This document shows positions 9,163-16,276 of a stretch of 64,000 nucleotides of DNA, one piece after another. How positions within the stretch are numbered: position 1 is the stretch's first letter; each line of letters opens with the position of its first letter. This stretch comes from Pelagibius litoralis. GTDB taxonomy: Bacteria > Pseudomonadota > Alphaproteobacteria > Kiloniellales > Kiloniellaceae. Both the position numbers and the translations under genes were made by a program. The stretch lies in assembly GCF_011683915.1 (NCBI RefSeq), contig NZ_JAAQPH010000010.1:1-64000 (forward strand), given 5' to 3'. Below the pieces are notes generated by a model. That model searched no databases and had not been told where the DNA came from. It was given only the letters and a program-made list of their open reading frames with translations.

Positions 9163-10205
9163 CGCGCACTGCCGTTGTCATCTGCCCGGGGCGCGGCACC
9201 TACAACGCGACCGAGTTGGGTTATCTGGCGAGGCATTTCCCCGACCCCGCCCTCCTGAAGGTCTTTGACGCAGAGCGCGAAGCCTTGGGACAGGACACGC
9301 TGAGCGCGTTGGACGGCGCCGTGAATTTCTCGTTGTCGAAACACAGCCGGGGCGACAATGCTTCAGGACTCATCTTTGCTGCGACGCTGGGCGACTTCCG
9401 GTCTATCAACCGTGCGGGCATCGATATCGTGGCCGTCACCGGGAACTCCATGGGCTGGTATTCGGCACTGACCTGCGGCGGGGCATTGTCGCCGGAGAAC
9501 GGGTTTCGCGTGGCCAACACCATGGGCACACTGATGCAGCAAGCGCTGATCGGTGGGCAACTCATCTATCCCTGGGTGGACACGGACTGGGTGCCGCAAC
9601 CGACCCGGCGAGACGCTCTTCTCTCCCTGATCGAAGAGATAAATCGGCGGCGCGAACATGCACTGGCGCTTTCAATCGATCTTGGCGGAATGCTGGTACT
9701 GGCCGGCAACGAGGTCGGCCTAACGGCCTTTGAAACCTCGGTCGATCCTCTGCAAGGCCGCTTCCCGATGCGGCTCGGCAATCATGCGGCCTTCCATACT
9801 GGGTTCCAGGCGCCGGTCGCTGAAAAAGGGCGCGCGCAGCTGAAGGCAGAGCTCTTTGGCCAGCCCGAGATCCCGATGATCGACGGACGCGGGGCAATCT
9901 GGTGGCCCGGTGCGACGGATCCGCGGGCGCTCTGGGAGTACACGCTGGGGACGCAGGTCACCGAGACATTCGATTTCACGCGGGCGATTGCTGTGACAGC
10001 TCGAGAATTCGCCCCTGATCTTTTCATCATAACCGGCCCGGGCACCACATTGGGCGGCGCCGTTGCACAGTCCCTGATCCTCACCGATTGGCGCGGGCTG
10101 CGGGACAGGAACAGCTTTCAGGCGGTTCAGACAGAGGATCCATTGCTGATCTCCATGGGAATGGACGATCAGCGCGCGCGCGTAACTCAAGGAGACGCTC
10201 AATGA
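9159..10205 (+). CDS. FabD-like acyltransferase-fold protein in lysine-type operon
   Basis: This 348-aa protein resembles malonyl-CoA:ACP transacylases. The opening VVICPGRGTYNATELG replaces the usual FPGQGSQ. The nucleophile Ser lies in TGNSMGWYSAL (about residue 95), where FabD has GHSLGE, and the conserved His lies in NHAAFHTGFQAP (about 210). It overlaps E1 upstream and the ALDH downstream as ATGA, so translation is coupled. A role in fatty-acid synthesis is unlikely here. Handling of a glutaryl or related acyl group made by E1 is possible but unproven. There is no attached ACP domain and no ACP gene nearby. Confidence 0.8.
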   Translation: MTRTAVVICPGRGTYNATELGYLARHFPDPALLKVFDAEREALGQDTLSALDGAVNFSLSKHSRGDNASGLIFAATLGDFRSINRAGIDIVAVTGNSMGWYSALTCGGALSPENGFRVANTMGTLMQQALIGGQLIYPWVDTDWVPQPTRRDALLSLIEEINRRREHALALSIDLGGMLVLAGNEVGLTAFETSVDPLQGRFPMRLGNHAAFHTGFQAPVAEKGRAQLKAELFGQPEIPMIDGRGAIWWPGATDPRALWEYTLGTQVTETFDFTRAIAVTAREFAPDLFIITGPGTTLGGAVAQSLILTDWRGLRDRNSFQAVQTEDPLLISMGMDDQRARVTQGDAQ

Positions 10206-11701
10206 CCCATTCTGAAACCCTCGCCAAAGCTGGCCTGACCGAAGCCGAACTCTCCGGTGGCACACTTGCCGTGCATTCGCCCATCGACGGCGCGGAGGTC
10301 GCGCGCCTCAAGCAAACGGATCCGTTCGACATGCCTGCCATCATCGCAACTTCCCAGGAAGCGTTCCAAATCTGGCGCAGAGTGCCCGCACCGCGACGTG
10401 GGGAACTGGTACGTCTCCTGGGGGAAGAGTTGCGCGCGGCGAAGGACGAACTCGGGGCCCTGGTGACCCTGGAAACGGGCAAGATCACCGCAGAAGGTCT
10501 TGGTGAAGTGCAAGAGATGATCGACATCTGCGACTTCGCCGTCGGTCTGTCGCGGCAGCTTTATGGTCTGACCATCGCCTCGGAACGCCCTGGCCATCGC
10601 ATGACTGAAACCTGGCATCCGATCGGGCCGGTTGGCGTGATTTCGGCCTTTAACTTCCCGGTCGCAGTCTGGAGCTGGAACACGGCGCTGGCACTTGTCT
10701 GCGGCGACCCGGTGATCTGGAAACCCTCGGAAAAGACTCCGCTGACCGCCCTGGCCTGCAAGAAGATTTTTGAAAAGGCGGCGGCAAGGTTTGGCGATGA
10801 TGCGCCCGAGGGGCTGTTGCAGCTGGTGATCGGTGGTGCTGAAGTTGGCGAAGCGCTTGTGGCGTCCAAGGGCGTTCCGGTCATCTCGGCAACCGGTTCG
10901 ACCCGCATGGGTGGTGTTGTCGGTCCGAAGGTGGCGGCCCGTTGGGGGCGGCCGATCCTGGAGCTTGGTGGAAACAATGCGATGATCGTCGCCCCCTCGG
11001 CGGATCTCGATATGGCCGTGCGCGCCATCGTATTTTCGGCAGTGGGCACGGCCGGTCAGCGCTGCACCACACTGCGCCGCCTGATAGTCCACAAGTCGAT
11101 CAAGGCGGAGCTTGTCGAGAAGCTGATCAAAACCTATGCCACCTTGCCCATCGGTGACCCCCGTTCGAAAGGCACCCTGATCGGGCCGCTGATCGATCAG
11201 GGCGCATTGGATGCGATGCAGACATCGCTTGAAGTTGCCAAGGCCGAAGGCGGCACTGTGCATGGCGGGGGCCCGGTAACCGAAGCAGTTCCGGGCGGGG
11301 CCTATGTTGCGCCCGCTTTGGTCGAAATGCCCGGCCAGACCGACATCGTGAAGAAGGAAACCTTCGCGCCGATCCTGTATGTGCTGGAATACGTGGGGCT
11401 GGACGATGCAATTGAGATACAGAACGAAGTGCCGCAGGGCCTGGCATCCTGCATTTTCACGCTGAACGTGCGCGAGGCGGAAACCTTCCTGTCGTCTGTA
11501 GGTTCGGATTGCGGCATCGCCAATGTCAATATTGGCCCGTCCGGTGCCGAAATTGGCGGCGCTTTCGGCGGAGAGAAGGAAACAGGCGGCGGCCGGGAAT
11601 CCGGGTCGGACGCCTGGAAGGGCTACATGCGCCGCCAGACCTCGACGGTGAACTATTCGGCCGAGCTGCCTCTTGCCCAGGGTATCAAGTTCGATGTCTA
11701 G
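10202..11701 (+). CDS. amaB: L-2-aminoadipate-6-semialdehyde (piperideine-6-carboxylate) dehydrogenase, ALDH7 family
   Basis: This 499-aa aldehyde dehydrogenase has the general base about E254 in LELGGNNAM and the nucleophile about C288 in AGQRCTTLRR. The C-terminal block GGEKETGGGRESGSDAWK followed by MRRQTSTVNYS is the signature of antiquitin-like ALDH7 enzymes. These oxidise aminoadipate semialdehyde (in equilibrium with piperideine-6-carboxylate) to 2-aminoadipate. The product feeds the aminotransferase at the start of the operon. The ATG at 10202 overlaps the previous stop as ATGA and is preferred to the frame opening at 10088. The stop codon is part of a dispersed palindromic repeat. 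Confidence 0.92.
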   Translation: MTHSETLAKAGLTEAELSGGTLAVHSPIDGAEVARLKQTDPFDMPAIIATSQEAFQIWRRVPAPRRGELVRLLGEELRAAKDELGALVTLETGKITAEGLGEVQEMIDICDFAVGLSRQLYGLTIASERPGHRMTETWHPIGPVGVISAFNFPVAVWSWNTALALVCGDPVIWKPSEKTPLTALACKKIFEKAAARFGDDAPEGLLQLVIGGAEVGEALVASKGVPVISATGSTRMGGVVGPKVAARWGRPILELGGNNAMIVAPSADLDMAVRAIVFSAVGTAGQRCTTLRRLIVHKSIKAELVEKLIKTYATLPIGDPRSKGTLIGPLIDQGALDAMQTSLEVAKAEGGTVHGGGPVTEAVPGGAYVAPALVEMPGQTDIVKKETFAPILYVLEYVGLDDAIEIQNEVPQGLASCIFTLNVREAETFLSSVGSDCGIANVNIGPSGAEIGGAFGGEKETGGGRESGSDAWKGYMRRQTSTVNYSAELPLAQGIKFDV

Positions 11702-11745
11702 AGCAGATCCCGGTCGGATGGAATCGCCGGAGGCGATCCATCGAC
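11698..11745. repeat. palindromic repeat, copy 2 (right-truncated)
   Basis: These 48 bp match copy 1 at 125 onwards except for one base and stop matching after CCATCGAC, so the right arm is lost. The repeat begins at CTAG, whose TAG is the ALDH stop codon. The remaining internal hairpin (GGCGATCCATC pairing back to GATGGAATCGCC) may act in 3'-end protection or weak termination of the lysine-type operon. Confidence 0.7.
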
Positions 11746-11819
11746 GTTGCAACCGAAGGTGTTGATGACAATATCGGATAAGGTTGGCTGAAAGCACGGA
11801 CGGGGCGAACGGGCTGCGA

Positions 11820-11916
11820 CTGGGTGAAATGCCCCAAAACGGGTTCGGTAGGGACCTTATCAGCTCTGCGTGTCGTACCTAGGATTACCGGAGAACATAC
11901 CATCCGGAGGCTGAAC
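11820..11916 (+). promoter_or_regulatory. conserved leader, copy A
   Basis: It begins with the 20-mer CTGGGTGAAATGCCCCAAAA and ends 97 bp later at the ATG of a short receiver-like ORF. The same block with the same spacing stands before two other receiver-like starts (17919 and 21110). Shared elements in order are the 20-mer, GGTTC, a GGGAC/TTATC block, a TAGG..TT.CCGG block and a GGAGGCT ribosome-binding site. It is probably a common promoter or operator plus 5' leader; sigma-factor class not identified. Confidence 0.65.
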
Positions 11917-12105
11917 ATGGCCGAAATCACGATTGTCGAAGATCAGGGAATTCCCGCCGGCAACATCGCCACAGTGTTGAAAAACATGGGGATCGACACT
12001 GTTCGCGGTGACCGGATCGCTCCAGCCGTCCTGAACGAGATCCACGTCGTCGCGATCGTCAAGGTGAATGCTGCAGCAGCCGTCTCCGATCATGCCGAAG
12101 CCTAG
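11917..12105 (+). CDS. truncated, degenerate response-regulator receiver (62 aa)
   Basis: The protein starts MAEITIVEDQ and continues GNIATVLKNMGI, clearly aligned to residues 1-62 of the receiver in the fusion protein at 21206. It stops at the position just past the phospho-acceptor. The acceptor segment VIADVNL of the intact copy is AIVKVNA here, so Asp52 is replaced by Lys, and the remaining half of the domain is absent. It cannot be phosphorylated normally. Its last codons overlap the start of the MurG-like gene (12092) by 14 nt. It may survive as a translated leader for that gene, or be a gene relic. Confidence 0.55.
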   Translation: MAEITIVEDQGIPAGNIATVLKNMGIDTVRGDRIAPAVLNEIHVVAIVKVNAAAAVSDHAEA

Positions 12106-13090
12106 GACGATCTGGTTCCTTGCGACCTCAAAGAGCGGGTTGGGACACCTGCGCCGCATCTCCAACATTGCGGGTCATATAGCGGAGAGTGACGCGTGTC
12201 CGGCTATCGGTCTTTTGACAAACGCAAGCTTGCCGCCGGGTCTGGATGAGGCGTGTGGGAAGATCTACAGCCATATGACGGTCGCCGAGCGACCCAATAT
12301 GACCGGGCGGCTTGCAGGAGAAAGCGTCACCGCGATCGTTGTCGATACAGCAATTGTCCCGCGCCTTAACAGCCGGGACGAGCCCTTGGTTTTGATCCTG
12401 CGCGAGATGCCGGAGGATCGGGTCGAGGCGTTTCGGCTTCCCGGTGAACGACCTTGGGACCTGGTCATCGTCCCGAACCCTGAGGACCACTGGATGCCGA
12501 AGCTGGGACAGGGCTTTGCCCGAAATGTTGCGACGGTGGGATGGATCTATCGCCGGCCCGCCGCCGTCCCTCGACGGGCGGGTGCTGTGCCCAGGTTGCT
12601 GATCGCCACAGGTGGTGGTGGCAAGGCGGATGAGGCGGCCGTGCTGCGCGGGCAACTCGACACTATCATTGCTTCGCTGCGAACCGGCACAGCTTGTCCG
12701 TTCACGGTGGAGCAGGCACTTGCCACGCGCGCACCTACTCAAGCCCGCTTATGCGGGGCGGACAGAGTGTTCGACCCCGGCACAGCTCTCAATGACTGCT
12801 TTGCCGCGGCGGACATCGTCGTAAGCACCGCCGGATACAACTCCGTGCTGGAACTGGCGATGACGGAAACCCCAACGATGCTGGTTCCTATGGCGCGGTC
12901 AATCGACGACCAGGTGGAACGGGCGAAGGCCTGGGGGCCGCGTGTGGGCTGTTTCCTGGACCCGGCGGTGCCGGAAGCCGCGCTCGAATGGTTGAGACAG
13001 CAGATCGAAGTGCCGGTGCGGCGGCCGCCGGTGGATCTCGGCCCGTCCGGCGGCGCAGAAGCCGCTCGGCGGATTCTCGCACTGCTATGA
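12092..13090 (+). CDS. MurG-like (GT28-type) glycosyltransferase
   Basis: This 332-aa protein has an N-terminal loop TSKSGLGHLRRISNIA, a central glycine run LLIATGGGGKADEA (about 170-185) and a C-terminal donor-site segment AADIVVSTAGYNSVLEL (about 245), the layout of the MurG/GT28 GT-B fold. It is a paralogue of the glycosyltransferase half of the protein at 21206. The likely reaction is transfer of a sugar from a UDP-sugar at the cytoplasmic membrane face; donor and acceptor are unknown. The ATG at 12092 is preferred to one at 12068, which lies deeper in the preceding ORF. Confidence 0.75.
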   Translation: MPKPRTIWFLATSKSGLGHLRRISNIAGHIAESDACPAIGLLTNASLPPGLDEACGKIYSHMTVAERPNMTGRLAGESVTAIVVDTAIVPRLNSRDEPLVLILREMPEDRVEAFRLPGERPWDLVIVPNPEDHWMPKLGQGFARNVATVGWIYRRPAAVPRRAGAVPRLLIATGGGGKADEAAVLRGQLDTIIASLRTGTACPFTVEQALATRAPTQARLCGADRVFDPGTALNDCFAAADIVVSTAGYNSVLELAMTETPTMLVPMARSIDDQVERAKAWGPRVGCFLDPAVPEAALEWLRQQIEVPVRRPPVDLGPSGGAEAARRILALL

Positions 13091-13199
13091 CCAAAGAGCT
13101 GGCGTCTCCGGCCAAAGATGCCGGGTTCCGCGCAACACGGAGGGAATCCCGGACTGCCGGTATCCCGCAGTTCACACTAGCAACAGAAGGGCGGTAGTC

Positions 13200-14210
13200 A
13201 TGGTTGGTGCGATATTGGTGACGGGAGGCGCCGGCTACATCGGCAGCCACGTGGTTCTGACGCTTCTGGAAGCCGGATACCCGGTCGTCGTGCTCGACGA
13301 CCTCTCGACAGGCCGGCGCGCCGCCGTGCCGAAGGCCGCGCGCTTCGTCAAAGGAGATGTCGGCGACCGCGCTCTGCTTTCACAGATTCTTGGCCAGCAT
13401 GCCGTCACCAACGTCATGCATTTCGCCGGAGCGATTGTCGTGCCGGAATCCGTCGTCGACCCGCTGAAGTACTATCTTCAGAACACCGGCAAGAGCCGCA
13501 ACCTGATCCAAGCCTGCATCGAAGCGGCGGTCAGCGGCTTCATCTTTTCCTCAACGGCGGCGGTCTACGGCCAGGGCGATGGGGCACCGGTTTCGGAAAC
13601 GGCCCCGGCCCAGCCCGCCAGTCCCTACGGCACCTCAAAGCTGATGACCGAGTGGATGCTCCGCGACGTCGCCCGGGCCCACGGCCTGAACACGGCCGTG
13701 CTTCGCTACTTCAATGTGGCCGGTGCAGACCCCAAGGGACGCAGCGGCCAAAGCACACCCGGCGCGACCCACCTGATCAAAGTCGCCTGTGAGACGGCCT
13801 GTGGCCGGCGCCCCTCCATGAAGATCTTCGGCACCGACTACGACACGCCGGACGGCACCTGTATCCGCGATTACATTCATGTCACGGATCTGGCGGACGC
13901 CCACCTTGCCTGCCTGCAGGCGCTCGAGAACCAAGGCGGCCAGTTCCTGTTCAATTGCGGCTATGGTCACGGCTATTCGGTGAAACAGGTCCTGGAAGCC
14001 GTCGAGCGGGTCTCCGGCCGGAAACTGAAGACCCGTCAGGCAGAGCGGCGGCCCGGAGACGTGGCCAGGATCGTCGCCGACGTTTCGGCGATCCGCCGTC
14101 AGCTCGCTTGGCGGCCCCGCTGCAACGATCTGGACCTGATCGTGAAGACCGCCCTCGCCTGGGAGCGAAAGCTGGTTGCGGAGAGTGAGCAGGTTGTTGA
14201 AGAAGCTTGA
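13200..14210 (+). CDS. galE: UDP-glucose 4-epimerase
   Basis: This 336-aa extended SDR protein has the NAD-binding GGAGYIGSH at residues 8-16. The catalytic Ser/Thr cluster is FSSTAAVYG (about 117-125), and Tyr-Lys are in SPYGTSKLM (about 145). CIRDYIHVTDLADAH and the C-terminal RPGDVARIVAD are typical of GalE. It interconverts UDP-glucose and UDP-galactose (or the N-acetyl forms). Lying among glycosyltransferases, it probably supplies a galactose-type donor for the glycan made by this cluster. It starts 109 bp after the MurG-like gene. Confidence 0.93.
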   Translation: MVGAILVTGGAGYIGSHVVLTLLEAGYPVVVLDDLSTGRRAAVPKAARFVKGDVGDRALLSQILGQHAVTNVMHFAGAIVVPESVVDPLKYYLQNTGKSRNLIQACIEAAVSGFIFSSTAAVYGQGDGAPVSETAPAQPASPYGTSKLMTEWMLRDVARAHGLNTAVLRYFNVAGADPKGRSGQSTPGATHLIKVACETACGRRPSMKIFGTDYDTPDGTCIRDYIHVTDLADAHLACLQALENQGGQFLFNCGYGHGYSVKQVLEAVERVSGRKLKTRQAERRPGDVARIVADVSAIRRQLAWRPRCNDLDLIVKTALAWERKLVAESEQVVEEA

Positions 14211-14278
14211 AGCCGCGTGATGTCTTGTGTGGTTCACTGTCCGTGGTTCAGGCCCGAGGCAAGGAGTGTGCAGATCGG

Positions 14279-15019
14279 ATGAGCGCTCCCACGATGAAAG
14301 AGCGGACCTGGCGAGGCGGCGCGCGGTTCTACAAGCGCGTCAACGGCCCTGCGGAAGCCAGGTGCCTGATTGGCCGCGCACATCAGATCACCGAGGCAGG
14401 AGCGCTCACGCCAGAGCCCGAATACTGCCCGGATCGAAACGTCTTGACCTTTCCGGTCATAGACGGTCCTTCCGGCACAACGTTGATCGACGCTGTCGCG
14501 TTGTCGGAGCTGTTAGCGCCATTGCAGGTTGTTCGTCGTGCCAACATGCCGGATCTACCGGTCTTCGACCCCTTTGCCAAGATTGCCGCACGACTGAAGC
14601 CGGACGCGCCGCATTGGCTGATCGACCGTGTTGCGCGGCTGCAAGGCGTGGACGCCGGCCCTGCCGGTATTGTTCATGGCGATTTCCACTGCGGCCAGTT
14701 GATCCGGGATTGCGGGGGCCGTGTCTGGATCATTGACCTGGAAGACATGTCCCAGGGGCCGGTCGAGGCGGACCTGGGTAATTTCGCGGCACATCTGGCG
14801 ACGCACCCCGAGACAGGGTGGCGGGATTTGGCGGAAGGGGTTCAGTTCTGGGCCGGACGGGTTCAGGACGCCTGGAATAGGTTGGGAAAACCTTGCGACG
14901 CCGCGCTTTTCCGACGTCATGTCGATGTTGCGCTGACGCGCAGGGCACTGAAGCTACGCCACGACCGGGCAGAGCCCGAGGTCCTGGCAGCGCTGAAGAG
15001 CTTACCGGTGATTTCTTGA
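14279..15019 (+). CDS. aminoglycoside-phosphotransferase-fold kinase (first of three)
   Basis: This ~246-aa protein has the APH/choline-kinase catalytic loop IVHGDFHCGQLI (about residue 130, base Asp in HGDFH) and the metal-binding Asp in WIIDLEDMSQGP about 20 residues later. Its N-lobe is short. The family transfers phosphate from ATP to a hydroxyl of a small molecule or sugar. In a glycan cluster, phosphorylation of a sugar or lipid-linked intermediate is plausible. An upstream in-frame ATG at 14207 would overlap the galE stop; 14279 was chosen because the extra 24 residues look non-homologous. The last 18 bp overlap the convergent response-regulator gene. Confidence 0.72.
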   Translation: MSAPTMKERTWRGGARFYKRVNGPAEARCLIGRAHQITEAGALTPEPEYCPDRNVLTFPVIDGPSGTTLIDAVALSELLAPLQVVRRANMPDLPVFDPFAKIAARLKPDAPHWLIDRVARLQGVDAGPAGIVHGDFHCGQLIRDCGGRVWIIDLEDMSQGPVEADLGNFAAHLATHPETGWRDLAEGVQFWAGRVQDAWNRLGKPCDAALFRRHVDVALTRRALKLRHDRAEPEVLAALKSLPVIS

Positions 15020-16276
15020 CAGGCCGAACTTCGACATTCGGTAGCGCAACGTATCGCGGGTAATGCCCAGAAGATCTGCGGCTTTTGAAACGTTACCCTC
15101 AGTGTACTGAAGCGCTGATTGAAGGGCGGAGCATTCGATCTGCTGGAGATCGAGGTCGGGCTTTGCCCGATTCAGCGCCGACACCCCGGTCAGATATTGA
15201 ATGTCGCCAACGTCGATCCTGCGATCTCCCGCCTTGAGCACGGCACGCCGCAAGCAGTTCCGAAGTTCCATAATGTTGCCCAGCCAGGGATAAGATAGAA
15301 GTTTTTTCCGCGCCTTGGGGGTGAAACGCGGCTTGGGATATCCGTGTTTACGTGCGACCTCGCGGGTCAGCACCGCGGCAATCGGCAGGATATCCTCGCT
15401 GCGTTCGCGGAGTGCCGGAACGTCGACCCAGCCTGTCTGAATGCGATAAAGCAGATCGGCGCTAAACGCACCCGACCGGATCAGCGGGCTGAGAGCGTCA
15501 CTCGACGTGGCAAGGACCCACACATCGTCGGCCAGCCCGGATTCAAGCGCATAAAGCAGCCCGGCCTGGGCCGCGCCATCAAGGGCAGCGATGTTCTTCA
15601 GCAGCAAGGTTCCACCCCGCGCCTTTTCCAGCATTGGGCTCCACGGACTGCATGCCGACCCGTCTTCCGTGGCACTCGAAAACGAAGCAGCACAGTCGGA
15701 CACGACGAACGGCGCTTTGCGGCGCGGGCTTTCCTCGTGCAGGGCGGCGGCAACCTTGGCCTTTGCCAAGCCCTGCTCTCCGGAAATCAGAACACTCGGT
15801 GGTTTCTCGATACCGGATGCAGCGGCAAGTCTCTTAATCGACTGCCTAAGATCGATCGCAGCGTCGGACCTGCCGATGATCCGCCCAATCCCTTTTGAAG
15901 GCTCCGTGACACTGCATTGGTTGCCCACCAGTTCTGCTGCCATCATGGCGATGGTGGCCAGCGGCGCCGGCTTGGTCAGAAAATCCCGTGCGCCGCGTTT
16001 CATGGCCTCAACTGCGACCGCGATGTCCCCATGACCAGACATTACCACGACCTGCGCTTCCGGGTTTTCTTCCCGAATCCGGCATAGAACCTCCAAACCG
16101 CACTCACGCCCGAGCCTGTAATCAACAATGGTGAGCGTCGGCCGCTCTCGCTGGAAAAGCGCGAGTCCGAAACGAGCATCAATCGCGCGGTGGCAGGAAA
16201 ACCCGCGCCTTTCCAGATAGCTCGCAATAGACCGTCCGAGGACCTCATCGTCATCGATGACCAGCAGCTGTGTCAT
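15002..16276 (-). CDS. NtrC-like response regulator with degenerate AAA+ domain
   Basis: This ~424-aa protein has three domains: receiver with acceptor about D52 (TIVDYRLG), MSGHGD and FLTKP; an AAA+ sigma-54-activator-like domain (about 130-360); and a Fis-type helix-turn-helix at the C-terminus (NVSKAADLLGITRDTLRYRM). The Walker A position reads GEQGLAKAK instead of GESGTGKE, and I find no GAFTGA loop. It therefore probably cannot hydrolyse ATP normally or engage sigma-54, and may act as a plain DNA-binding regulator. Its ATG overlaps the kinase stop as ATGA. The three repeated leaders nearby are candidate targets. Confidence 0.85.
   Translation of the reverse strand: MTQLLVIDDDEVLGRSIASYLERRGFSCHRAIDARFGLALFQRERPTLTIVDYRLGRECGLEVLCRIREENPEAQVVVMSGHGDIAVAVEAMKRGARDFLTKPAPLATIAMMAAELVGNQCSVTEPSKGIGRIIGRSDAAIDLRQSIKRLAAASGIEKPPSVLISGEQGLAKAKVAAALHEESPRRKAPFVVSDCAASFSSATEDGSACSPWSPMLEKARGGTLLLKNIAALDGAAQAGLLYALESGLADDVWVLATSSDALSPLIRSGAFSADLLYRIQTGWVDVPALRERSEDILPIAAVLTREVARKHGYPKPRFTPKARKKLLSYPWLGNIMELRNCLRRAVLKAGDRRIDVGDIQYLTGVSALNRAKPDLDLQQIECSALQSALQYTEGNVSKAADLLGITRDTLRYRMSKFGLSRNHR

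Noticed and set aside
13087-13197. 36-codon ORF overlapping the MurG-like stop as ATGA before galE
   Set aside because: The overlap is attractive, but the peptide has no motif and ends right at the galE ribosome-binding region; not enough to call a gene.
14207-14278. Upstream start for the first APH-type kinase, overlapping galE
   Set aside because: The added 24 residues show no similarity to APH proteins; the ATG at 14279 leads directly into the family fold, though the choice is not certain.
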